14,201 nt of DNA from JBBTSQ01 sp038078755 (GCA_038078755.1 JBBTSQ010000014.1:1-14201); one strand, 5' to 3'. Shown: positions 1-5,480, counted from the stretch's first letter. Notes: generated by a model from the sequence alone, not told the origin. Program-made: numbers and translations.

Positions 1-52
1 ACATGCTTGACTTGGGATCAAGTGACTCCGGGTTCGAATCCCGGCGCCCCGA
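1..52 (+). tRNA. tRNA-Pro (anticodon UGG), 5' end outside window
   Basis: The anticodon arm has stem 6-10/18-22 and a 7-nt loop at 11-17 with TGG at 13-15. The T arm has stem 28-32/40-44 and loop 33-39 (TTCGAAT). The 3' acceptor strand CGCCCCG is at 45-51, with discriminator A at 52. CCA is not encoded, since the next bases are CAC. The D arm and 5' acceptor strand lie upstream of the window. The Pro identity rests on the UGG anticodon. Confidence 0.93.
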
Positions 53-58
53 CACTAA

Positions 59-86
59 GAAAAAAACGGCTTTATGCCGTTTTTTC
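59..86 (+). terminator. Intrinsic terminator after tRNA-Pro
   Basis: Perfect hairpin with A-rich 5' arm 61-70 (AAAAAACGGC), loop TTTAT and 3' arm 76-85 (GCCGTTTTTT), starting a few bases after the tRNA end. The T run makes it a classical rho-independent terminator for the tRNA transcript. Confidence 0.85.
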
Positions 87-88
87 GT

Positions 89-240
89 GTCGGGGCGCAG
101 TAAGCCGTGGGTACGGCTTACGTCGGGATTCGAACAGCGGAGCTAGATTTTTCTAGCAAGAAAAATAGGCGAGCTGGTGCCCAGACTTTTCTGAGCGACG
201 GCGAGGAAAAAGTCGAGGGAGAAATTCCCGGCGCCCCGAC
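89..240. repeat. tRNA-Pro-derived inverted-repeat element
   Basis: The ends are perfect 10-bp inverted repeats (GTCGGGGCGC 89-98, GCGCCCCGAC 231-240) that match the acceptor stem of the neighbouring tRNA-Pro. The last 15 nt (226-240) repeat the tRNA 3' end at 39-53 exactly. Bases 124-135 are an exact inverted copy of tRNA bases 32-43 (T loop). Inside are a 9-bp hairpin with GGGT loop (100-108/113-121), a 6-bp hairpin (142-147/152-157), a 7-bp stem (184-190/208-214) and a 4-bp stem (217-220/226-229), so the strand can fold as a closed multibranch, tRNA-like RNA. Whether it is an RNA, a degenerate tRNA insertion or a miniature mobile element cannot be decided here. The open frame across it is not considered coding. 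Confidence 0.6.
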
Positions 241-245
241 AAAAA

Positions 246-254
246 TGCTATCAT
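246..254 (+). promoter_or_regulatory. Extended -10 box of the ATPase gene, leaderless geometry
   Basis: TATCAT at 249-254 is preceded by TGC, giving an extended -10 (TGnTATnnT type). No good -35 is visible because the tRNA-derived element abuts it. The start codon begins 7 nt after the last base of the box, where transcription should begin, so a leaderless mRNA is predicted. Confidence 0.5.
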
Positions 255-260
255 TGAAAT

Positions 261-788
261 ATGCCCAAACCCTTTGTGATTACCGGAGGCCCGGGAGTGG
301 GGAAGACGACAGTGATTGAGCTATTGAGAAAGAGGGGATACACGGTCGTCGATGAGACGGCGCGGGAGATTATTGAGCGGGAGATGGCGAAGGGGAGCGA
401 TGTCTTGCCGTGGAAAAATCTCAAAGCTTTTCAGGATAGTGTGTTTGCACGACAGCTGGAAAAAGAAACTCGGGCGGGGGAGTCGGTGGGGAGTATCCCA
501 ATCTTTCTGGACCGTAGTATTGTCGACGGTTACGCCTATTCGGTTTTGGGTAACGTGTTTCCGGTGTCAGACATTGCTCGCTTGGCTCCCGGACGCTATA
601 CAAAAGTATTTCTGCTTGAGCGATTGCCTGATTATGTCACCGACACCTCGCGGATCGAAGATCTCCAATTTGCAAAAGATATTCACGCGGAGATTTTGAA
701 AGCATATCGAGAATTTGGATACGAGGTGGTGCATGTGCCGGTACTTCCACCCGAAGAACGAGTTGATTTCATCATCCGTAACTTGTAA
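261..788 (+). CDS. NadR/AAA_28-type P-loop ATPase
   Basis: A 175-residue protein that is essentially one P-loop domain. The Walker A motif GGPGVGKTT is at residues 9-17. A Walker B-like strand ends in IFLDRS (81-86), and an acidic/arginine stretch (TDTSRIED, 127-134) is placed as in the AAA_28 family (NadR kinase-like, also called AAA ATPase). The family resembles nucleoside or nicotinamide-riboside kinases, but the substrate is unknown for most members. It likely binds ATP in the cytoplasm and phosphorylates a small molecule or nucleotide. The start at 261 is chosen because the P-loop strand begins four residues in and a -10 box sits 7 nt before the ATG. It stands alone ahead of the toxin-antitoxin genes, which have their own promoter. 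The family is fairly secure; a specific reaction is not assigned. Confidence 0.8.
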   Translation: MPKPFVITGGPGVGKTTVIELLRKRGYTVVDETAREIIEREMAKGSDVLPWKNLKAFQDSVFARQLEKETRAGESVGSIPIFLDRSIVDGYAYSVLGNVFPVSDIARLAPGRYTKVFLLERLPDYVTDTSRIEDLQFAKDIHAEILKAYREFGYEVVHVPVLPPEERVDFIIRNL

Positions 789-793
789 GTCGC

Positions 794-821
794 TTGACTG
801 TATACATCCATTGTATATACT
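794..821 (+). promoter_or_regulatory. Toxin-antitoxin promoter with overlapping operator
   Basis: The -35 is TTGACT (794-799), the spacer 16 bp and the -10 TATACT (816-821). The start codon is at 830, so the leader is at most 1-3 nt. An inverted repeat, GTATACA (800-806) and TGTATAT (812-818) with a 5-bp centre and one mismatch, fills the spacer and enters the -10. That is the expected position for an operator bound by a ribbon-helix-helix antitoxin; autorepression is inferred from the family. Confidence 0.7.
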
Positions 822-829
822 ATAGATAT

Positions 830-1129
830 ATGAAAACCATGATCAATATTAAAGCAGATCGAGAGGTAAAGATTAAGGCGCAAAAGCTAGCCGCCGATCT
901 CGGGATGCCCTTGTCGACGGTTATCAACGCCTATCTGCGCGAATTTATCCGCACCAAATCAGTCCATTTTTCCCTGTTGCCTTTGGGTAAGCCAGAAGGA
1001 ATACTGAAGCCTCATGTGAAGCGGCGTTTTGCCCGCATTAGTAAAGATATTGCAGAAGGTAAGAATTTGGTGGGACCGTTTGATTCAAATACAGAACTGG
1101 ATGCTTTTCTTGATGCGCTCAAATCCTGA
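830..1129 (+). CDS. RelB/DinJ-family antitoxin (ribbon-helix-helix)
   Basis: A 99-residue protein. Residues 1-45 fit the ribbon-helix-helix DNA-binding fold of RelB/DinJ antitoxins: a short beta strand (MINIKADREVK), then two helices with the typical LGMPLSTVINAYLREF stretch. The C-terminal half (about 50-99) would wrap and block the toxin. The frame is open further upstream, but the -10 box ends at 821 and would lie inside a longer gene, so the ATG at 830 is preferred. The toxin begins 5 nt after the stop, the usual antitoxin-first order of type II modules. Autoregulation through the operator at 800-818 is likely. The family call is firm; pairing with a YafQ/RelE toxin supports it. Confidence 0.85.
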   Translation: MKTMINIKADREVKIKAQKLAADLGMPLSTVINAYLREFIRTKSVHFSLLPLGKPEGILKPHVKRRFARISKDIAEGKNLVGPFDSNTELDAFLDALKS

Positions 1130-1134
1130 TTTTT

Positions 1135-1395
1135 ATGCATTTTGATCTTCACCGAGCGTTTATAAAGAAATTTATAAAACTTACTCCAAAATTGAGAAAA
1201 AGATTTAAGGAACGTAAGAATTTATTTCTGGAAACTCCATCACATCCAATTCTAAATAATCACGCCCTGCAAGGCGATCGAGCGGGACAGTGGAGTATCA
1301 ATATTACAGGCGATTTGCGAGCAGTCTATATTTTTCGAGGTGAGACAACTATTTTATTTGTGGACATCGATACTCATAGTAATCTGTACAGATAA
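1135..1395 (+). CDS. YafQ/RelE-like mRNA interferase toxin
   Basis: An 86-residue basic protein with the small RelE/ParE fold. Two N-terminal helices rich in Lys/Arg/Phe (1-32) are followed by the HALQG element (43-47), a strand with ITGDLRAVYIF (57-67) and the terminal DIDTHSNLY (78-85). In YafQ-type toxins the conserved Arg and His residues of these last blocks act in ribosome-dependent mRNA cleavage; R62 and H81 are the visible counterparts. It sits 5 nt downstream of the antitoxin and 4 nt upstream of the RNHCP gene, so all three are probably co-transcribed. No truncation is seen and the length is typical. Cleavage specificity cannot be read from the sequence. Confidence 0.85.
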   Translation: MHFDLHRAFIKKFIKLTPKLRKRFKERKNLFLETPSHPILNNHALQGDRAGQWSINITGDLRAVYIFRGETTILFVDIDTHSNLYR

Positions 1396-1399
1396 CCCT

Positions 1400-1693
1400 A
1401 TGTCTAAAAAATTTACCCGAACCATTGAAGATTTTGTATGTGAACATTGTGGTGAACAAGTGGTGGGCAATGGCTACACCAATCATTGCCCGAAATGTTT
1501 GTGGAGCAAGCATGTGGACAAAAATCCGGGGGATAGGCTCGAAGTCTGTCAGGGATTGATGAAACCGGTCGGCGCGCTCCAAAAAAATGGGCAGATGTAT
1601 ATTATGCATCAGTGCATTCGTTGTGGTTTTGAGCGAAACAACTCCCTCGGCAAAGAAGACAATTTTGACGCCCTCCTCGCGATTAAAAAATAG
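1400..1693 (+). CDS. RNHCP domain zinc-binding protein
   Basis: A 97-residue protein matching the RNHCP family, named after its motif, here TNHCPKCLWSKHVD (27-40) followed by PGDR (43-46). Cysteine pairs C14/C17, C30/C33 and C72/C75, with single C50, suggest one or two zinc ribbons. The biological role of the family is unknown; nucleic-acid binding is a guess from the zinc-ribbon character. The ATG at 1400 is preferred over a longer frame starting inside the toxin gene because family members begin close to the first CxxC. It follows the toxin stop by 4 nt, so it is the third gene of the toxin-antitoxin transcript, and it ends just before the palindrome at 1713-1761. Confidence 0.85.
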   Translation: MSKKFTRTIEDFVCEHCGEQVVGNGYTNHCPKCLWSKHVDKNPGDRLEVCQGLMKPVGALQKNGQMYIMHQCIRCGFERNNSLGKEDNFDALLAIKK

Positions 1694-1712
1694 GGGCGGT
1701 CGCCTCGGTATG

Positions 1713-1761
1713 TTCCAACGGCTCAACTCCGACGGGTTACGTCGGAGTTGAGCCGTTGGAA
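1713..1761. terminator. Long palindrome, probable bidirectional terminator
   Basis: Perfect 21-bp arms (1713-1733 and 1741-1761) with a 7-nt loop lie between two convergent genes. On the plus strand a TTTTTT run (1772-1777) follows at a short distance. The block CAACGGCTCAAC (1716-1727) recurs exactly at 10577-10588, so this is also a member of a dispersed palindromic repeat family. Confidence 0.65.
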
Positions 1762-1766
1762 TTAGT

Positions 1767-2984
1767 CTATCTTTTTTCTATGCTTTTTATTAAAGCGGCA
1801 GTAAGTTGCGGCGCAACATATGTGTTGAATTCGTAGGAGAGTTTCGCGAAGGCGGTGGGGTTGGTTTCATCTAAAATGTCTGCGAGATGATGACCGCTTC
1901 GATTGAAAAGGGTGCGGTCGATGTGTCCGATGGTGAGCGCGCGCAAAGTACGCTCATCGGTGCGAGTGCCGACCGTACTGGTGACAATCACTCCTGCCAA
2001 TTTCCCCGCGTCAGTAATCACTGCACCACCAGAAGAACCTTTTTGAGCGAGAATGGTACCTTCAAGTCCGAATAAATCGACTGCCTGGGTACTGGTGCCG
2101 AAGGTAAAAAGTTGGTTGACGGTCGTGAGTGCTGAAGCATTGTAGAGTGACAAATTGGTGATCACGCCACCCAAGAATCCTGCAGGGTAGGCACTCTGGA
2201 GGAGAATGGTGCCAACTTGCGGAATCTTGTCGGGTGAGATGAGGGGGAGGTGTGGAAATGGATGGGGGAGTAACTCTTTTGAGCTCCGATCGATTCTCCG
2301 GACGATTTTTAAAATGGCAAAATCGTATTCGCCGGTGCCTTGCGGATTTTCGTCGGTGATATTGGTGAGATTATGTTCAATCCACTCGGGTGGCAGATAG
2401 ACCAGCTCAAGTTCGTATTCATTTTTGGCAGGACTGCCGGTGCGAGCCGTGCAGACCACACTACCCTTTGTCGGATAGTCTTTCAGTAAGAAAAATTGCC
2501 CGACATGAGCGGCGGTCAGCACGACGCCGTCCCCGTTGATTATAATGCCGGTGCCAGAAGCGGGTTTGAATACGCCACCAAAATTGCTCGTGCAAAGGAT
2601 ATTAAAGATGGCCGACTTGCTATCGGTGTTGATGTCACTCCAAGATTTTTGAGGGATGACGGGCGCGCGGTCAATTTCTAAATTACTTTTTTCATCTGCA
2701 GGATTTTCGATTTTTTCAGGGACGTATGATTCAGTAGCTGGCTCCTTTTCGGGTAAGGTATGCGTGAGTGTTGTGGTGGTTTCTGTAGAAGTAGTTGCGG
2801 TGTCTGACTGCGTTTTTTCTGATGTATCTGTTCGAGTAGCAGTGGCGCGAGGGGTTTCAAGCGGGGGAACGGGTAGTAGCGGGACGGGGGACTGTTTCGT
2901 ATCAAGCTGGGGAAATGCAAAACTCACGAGTGTTGCCCATGTAATAACGAATCCCTTTGCAATTTTGTCAAACCAGTGTGCCAT
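1767..2984 (-). CDS. Membrane-anchored trypsin-like serine protease
   Basis: A 405-residue protein. Residues about 8-26 form one hydrophobic N-terminal segment, a likely membrane anchor or uncleaved signal. Residues about 29-105 are a low-complexity linker rich in Thr, Pro, Ser and Glu. The protease domain (about 120-360) shows the chymotrypsin-fold triad: H160 in LTAAHV, D221 in EYDFAILK and S318 in KGSSGGAV. It would act outside the membrane, cleaving peptide bonds; no PDZ domain is present, unlike DegP/HtrA. A start at 3041 would be possible, but the promoter -35/-10 (2996-3023) would then lie inside the gene, so the ATG at 2984 is chosen. GGGAGG lies 5 nt upstream of it. The C-terminal about 45 residues are not recognised. 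Substrate unknown. Confidence 0.85.
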   Translation of the reverse strand: MAHWFDKIAKGFVITWATLVSFAFPQLDTKQSPVPLLPVPPLETPRATATRTDTSEKTQSDTATTSTETTTTLTHTLPEKEPATESYVPEKIENPADEKSNLEIDRAPVIPQKSWSDINTDSKSAIFNILCTSNFGGVFKPASGTGIIINGDGVVLTAAHVGQFFLLKDYPTKGSVVCTARTGSPAKNEYELELVYLPPEWIEHNLTNITDENPQGTGEYDFAILKIVRRIDRSSKELLPHPFPHLPLISPDKIPQVGTILLQSAYPAGFLGGVITNLSLYNASALTTVNQLFTFGTSTQAVDLFGLEGTILAQKGSSGGAVITDAGKLAGVIVTSTVGTRTDERTLRALTIGHIDRTLFNRSGHHLADILDETNPTAFAKLSYEFNTYVAPQLTAALIKSIEKR

Positions 2985-2995
2985 AACAGCCTCCC

Positions 2996-3023
2996 AGTAT
3001 AGCCTCTTTTTGGTGTTTGACAA
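2996..3023 (-). promoter_or_regulatory. Promoter of the trypsin-like protease gene
   Basis: Read on the minus strand: TTGTCA (3018-3023), 16-bp spacer, TATACT (2996-3001). The ATG at 2984 follows after only 11 nt. The GGGAGG between them could be a Shine-Dalgarno site, but with a start point 6-7 nt after the -10 it would not be transcribed, leaving a leader of about 5 nt. Confidence 0.65.
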
Positions 3024-3044
3024 AAGAGGTGTTTTTGTCATTTT

Positions 3045-3075
3045 TTGAAGTGACTGGTTGCGGGCGTGGTAAAAT
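3045..3075 (+). promoter_or_regulatory. Weak candidate promoter upstream of the Cys-rich peptide
   Basis: TTGAAG (3045-3050) and TAAAAT (3070-3075) are separated by 19 bp, with TGG directly before the -10 (extended -10 character). The spacer is longer than optimal. It would give a 5' leader of about 155 nt for the short gene at 3239. Confidence 0.3.
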
Positions 3076-3238
3076 GGTATGCACAGGACTTTCGCCGAGA
3101 ATACGTTTCAAACATGTGCACAGAAGAAATGTTCTCGCGGCGGAAGTTCTATCGATTTTCTACCGTGGTTTGGTACGAAAATTATTAGTCATAATTGTCT
3201 TGCGCGATTGCCGAAAGGTGAAGGTGCAAGGGGATCCT

Positions 3239-3307
3239 ATGGCAAATACATGCACATGTGGTACCTGTCCAGCTTGCGTAGCGGCAGCTGGCGGTAAGAA
3301 GAAGTAA
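3239..3307 (+). CDS. 22-residue Cys-rich mini-protein (putative metal-binding)
   Basis: The peptide MANTCTCGTCPACVAAAGGKKK has four cysteines in a CxCxxCxxC pattern (C5, C7, C10, C13), an Ala/Gly stretch and a Lys tail. The spacing suggests a metal or Fe-S ligand set, but the family is not recognised. The start is supported by AAGGGG (3228-3233), 5 nt before the ATG, one of the few Shine-Dalgarno-like sites in the window. A longer in-frame ORF begins at 3017, but its upstream part has no conserved look. The gene ends at TAA 3305-3307, just before a large palindrome. At this length the coding status remains uncertain. Confidence 0.45.
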   Translation: MANTCTCGTCPACVAAAGGKKK

Positions 3308-3613
3308 TATTTTCTGAAGAGAGCCCGATTCGCGAAGCGAAGCGGCTTGCCGCCCGGCATCGGATTGGTCACCCGGAGCAGAAGACGATAAGTCCCTGGC
3401 GGCAGGCCAGCGACCTTTGCGCGGTGGTGCCACTGGCGGGGAGTTTCGCCGGGCTGANNNNNNNNNNCCGATTCGCGAAGCGAATCGGGCTCTCTGCTTT
3501 CGTTCCTTTCATTTCTGGTCAATTTTTGCTAGGATGGTTCAGTTGGGTTTTGATGTTCTTTTAAATCATCTGTATTTGTTGAACACTTGTACCTTATCTG
3601 CTATACTGTAGAT
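3308..3613. other. Gene-free stretch with palindromes and assembly gap
   Basis: No convincing gene is present. Bases 3319-3333 and 3481-3495 are perfect 15-bp inverted copies (GAGAGCCCGATTCGC), and the right side (3469-3495) is most of a hairpin with a GAA loop. Between them, 3340-3458 is clearly richer in G+C than its surroundings. Ten Ns (3459-3468) mark a scaffold gap of unknown true size. Open frames crossing the Ns are not trusted. From 3500 to 3578 nothing is visible, and then the promoter of the next gene begins. Confidence 0.8.
3579..3607 (+). promoter_or_regulatory. Promoter of the HTH/LAGLIDADG-like gene, leaderless
   Basis: TTGAAC (3579-3584), 17-bp spacer, TATACT (3602-3607). The ATG at 3614 starts exactly 7 nt after the last -10 base, so the mRNA should begin at or within a base of the start codon. 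No Shine-Dalgarno site is present. Confidence 0.75.
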
Positions 3614-4279
3614 ATGAAGTCTAAAAGTGTTCGTGAACAAGCGTTTTCTTTGAGGAAAAGAGGCTACTCGTATACCTATATTGGCAGTAAAGTCGGGATT
3701 GCCAAGAGCACATTAAGTGAATGGCTTTCTGCTGTTCCTTATACACCAAATAAAGAAATGCTTTTGAAGATGGGCAAGGCTCGAACGGCTTCAGGTTTGG
3801 CTAAGAATAAATTAAAACTCCATGCGATTTTTGAGGCTGAAAAGCAAGCTCGAAAAGATATTGGTAGTATGTCTAAGCGCGATATATTTATGTTCGGTAT
3901 TGGCTTATACCTCGGAGAGGGAACAAAGACTCATAATATTATTCGAGTGGCTAATTCAGAGCCTTTGGTAATACGTTTTGCGGTGAGATGGTTTCGAATG
4001 GTGTGTGGTTTACAAATTTCAAATTTCAAAATACGTCTCCATTTGTATCCAGATTCTAATGAAAAGAAGTGTATTGCGTTTTGGTCCAAGACAACCTTAA
4101 TTCCTACGCATCAGTTTCAGCGAACACAGATTGATTTTCGCAAAGACAAAAAAGCGTTTAAAGTGGGTAAATCACCTTACGGTACAGCTCACTTAAGTGT
4201 GGTGAGTGGCGGAAAAAAGGAATTTGGGGTATTTTTAGCACGGAGGATTAATGGATGGATAGCAGAAGTCTTGAAATAA
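3614..4279 (+). CDS. HTH plus LAGLIDADG-like domain protein
   Basis: A 221-residue protein. Residues about 6-40 form a helix-turn-helix (RKRGYSYTYIGSKVGIAKST with the following SEWL), like the resolvase/transposase-type HTH that reads DNA. A basic linker (55-90) leads to FGIGLYLGEGTKTHN (94-108), which resembles a single LAGLIDADG helix with an acidic residue at E102, and the NSEPLVIRF stretch that follows it in this group. Related proteins are common orphans in Patescibacteria; whether they cut DNA or only regulate is unknown. The promoter decides the start at 3614. The stop is 6 nt upstream of tRNA-Gly, so the two may be co-transcribed. A homing-type endonuclease beside a tRNA would fit a mobile origin, but no flanking repeats were found. 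Confidence 0.65.
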   Translation: MKSKSVREQAFSLRKRGYSYTYIGSKVGIAKSTLSEWLSAVPYTPNKEMLLKMGKARTASGLAKNKLKLHAIFEAEKQARKDIGSMSKRDIFMFGIGLYLGEGTKTHNIIRVANSEPLVIRFAVRWFRMVCGLQISNFKIRLHLYPDSNEKKCIAFWSKTTLIPTHQFQRTQIDFRKDKKAFKVGKSPYGTAHLSVVSGGKKEFGVFLARRINGWIAEVLK

Positions 4280-4285
4280 CATACT

Positions 4286-4356
4286 GCGGGTATGGTTTAG
4301 TGGTAGAATGGCACACTTCCAATGTGCAGACCTGAGTTCGATTCTCAGTACCCGCA
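4286..4356 (+). tRNA. tRNA-Gly (anticodon UCC)
   Basis: A full cloverleaf is visible. Acceptor GCGGGTA (4286-4292) pairs with TACCCGC (4349-4355), discriminator A at 4356. The D arm contains TAGTGGTAGAA. The anticodon stem is 4311-4315/4323-4327 with loop CTTCCAA and anticodon TCC at 4318-4320. The T stem is CTGAG/CTCAG around TTCGATT. CCA is not encoded. It lies 6 nt after the HTH/LAGLIDADG-like gene and 37 nt before the exporter gene, with no clear terminator on either side. Confidence 0.96.
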
Positions 4357-4393
4357 CACTTCGATAAGCTCGGTGTAAACACACATCACAAAA

Positions 4394-5038
4394 ATGCTTT
4401 CACTTTTTATTATCAATTTTTTGAAGGTTGCTTTGATCCATCTACTCGCAGTAATGAGTCCGGGGCCTGATTTTGTATTGATTTCAAAAAACGCTTTGAC
4501 CTATTCTCGGCGGACGGGGATATATTCTGCTGTAGGCCTTGGGCTGGGTATTCTCGTGCACGTCACCTACTCCTTGATAGGTATCGGATTTGTTATTTCG
4601 CAATCAATTATTTTGTTTTCGGTCATTAAACTCCTTGGAGCGGGCTATCTGATATATATTGGTATCAATGCGCTTCGATCAAAACCACAGCCGTTGTCGA
4701 CCAATATCACAGCATCATCAAATCCAAAAGAACTCTCGGTCTTTGGAGCGATCAGGATGGGCTTTCTGACCAACGCGCTGAATCCAAAAGCCACTTTGTT
4801 TTTTCTGGGACTGTTTACGCAGGTGATTGATCCGACCACACCGATTTGGGTGCAAATGGTCTATGGACTTGAGATGTCGATAATGACGATTGTGTGGTTT
4901 AGTCTTGTCGCCCTCTTCTTTTCTCACGAAAAAGTTCGCGGTCGCTTTGCCAAAGTGTCGCACCATGTTGATCGGGTGCTTGGAGCAGTGCTCATCGCGC
5001 TCGGAGTCAAAATTGCACTATTTTCAAAAGGGACTTGA
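4394..5038 (+). CDS. LysE/RhtB-family amino acid exporter
   Basis: A 214-residue inner-membrane protein with about six hydrophobic segments. The first carries the family hallmark MSPGPDF (21-27), and the middle has FLTNALNPKATLFFLG, the second conserved block of LysE/RhtB translocators. Family members export amino acids or their analogues using the proton gradient; the substrate cannot be told. Its length is normal for the family. The ATG at 4394 follows AAAA with no Shine-Dalgarno site and no obvious promoter of its own, so it may be read from the tRNA-Gly/HTH transcript. The stop TGA (5036-5038) lies inside the TTGACA of the next promoter. An amino acid exporter is slightly unexpected in a lineage thought to be largely auxotrophic. 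Confidence 0.88.
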   Translation: MLSLFIINFLKVALIHLLAVMSPGPDFVLISKNALTYSRRTGIYSAVGLGLGILVHVTYSLIGIGFVISQSIILFSVIKLLGAGYLIYIGINALRSKPQPLSTNITASSNPKELSVFGAIRMGFLTNALNPKATLFFLGLFTQVIDPTTPIWVQMVYGLEMSIMTIVWFSLVALFFSHEKVRGRFAKVSHHVDRVLGAVLIALGVKIALFSKGT

Positions 5039-5062
5039 CAAATAATATCAAAGGTGTATACT
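5035..5062 (+). promoter_or_regulatory. Near-consensus orphan promoter
   Basis: TTGACA (5035-5040), 16-bp spacer, TATACT (5057-5062): the best sigma-70-type promoter in the window. No convincing protein start follows for more than 400 bp, so it probably drives a non-coding RNA or a long leader. Its -35 overlaps the stop codon of the exporter gene. Confidence 0.8.
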
Positions 5063-5068
5063 TGAAAG

Positions 5069-5262
5069 GTAATACATCTTGTCCCGCATTACAGGGTACG
5101 GGCGGAACCAGACCGGATGTAGGGCTATTACTCCAGATTCCCTGCGGAAAGCCTTGAGTTGTCTACTTGCTCCATATGTTTAGGGGTAAGCTGGCAATCA
5201 GGTGGAACGTGAAGACTTTCTGGAAGAATGGTCGCGATCGCTATTTTGGCGGTCGTTTTTTT
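5069..5262 (+). ncRNA. Candidate structured non-coding RNA, unassigned
   Basis: A transcript starting about 7 nt after the orphan -10 would run to a hairpin with a T run at 5235-5262, about 195 nt. It could also continue to about 5440, where a long stem (TGCCTCG 5367-5373 with CGAGGCA 5424-5430, extended by CCT/AGG) and a short one (5327-5332/5336-5341) are found. TCTTG near the 5' end (5077-5081) can pair with CAAGA (5429-5433), a possible closing stem for the longer form. It was compared by eye with tmRNA, RNase P RNA, SRP RNA and 6S RNA; none of their hallmark motifs is clear. A 43-codon frame (5176-5307) crosses the terminator and is considered unlikely. Confidence 0.45.
5235..5262 (+). 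terminator. Hairpin plus T run inside the orphan transcript
   Basis: The stem CGATCGC (5235-5241) pairs with GCGGTCG (5249-5255) with one G-T pair, and TTTTTTT (5256-5262) follows directly. It fits an intrinsic terminator, or an attenuator if the transcript continues. Confidence 0.6.
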
Positions 5263-5480
5263 ATTGTATCTGCGGAGAATACCCCGACCGCTTGGCGGCA
5301 GGGATGAATCCGCAACGAATGGATGCGTCGGCGGAGCCGACCCTCCTACAACAAAGTGTTCCCCGATGCCTCGCCTCATACGTTAGCCAGAGTCTTCGAG
5401 GGAACGTTGCCCTAGGGATAGGACGAGGCAAGACTTTATTCTAATATTTTTTCTATCCCCACTCGCATTTTCTAATCTCG

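Noticed and set aside
107..319. 70-codon open frame across the tRNA-derived element
   Set aside because: Its GIRT stretch is the antisense of a tRNA T arm (GGGATTCGAAC), a well-known source of false proteins, and the frame crosses the hairpins and the start of the ATPase gene.
2656..3048. 130-codon plus-strand frame opposite the protease linker
   Set aside because: Val/Ser-rich antisense of the Thr/Pro-rich stalk; no start signal.
3160..3522. Minus-strand frame across the N gap
   Set aside because: It translates through unknown bases and palindromes and overlaps the Cys-rich mini-gene antisense. It is kept only as a remark in the gap finding.
5176..5307. 43-codon frame starting MFRGKLAIRW
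   Set aside because: It has no Shine-Dalgarno site or nearby -10 and runs through the hairpin and T run at 5235-5262. A structured RNA explains the region better, though a small protein is not excluded.
5035..5445. tmRNA, RNase P RNA, SRP RNA or 6S RNA
   Set aside because: No tRNA-like ends or tag frame, no P4 core (the GGAAAG at 5145-5150 lacks its context and its partner), no SRP GGAAG/AGCA apical motif and no clear long 6S-type hairpin were found by eye.
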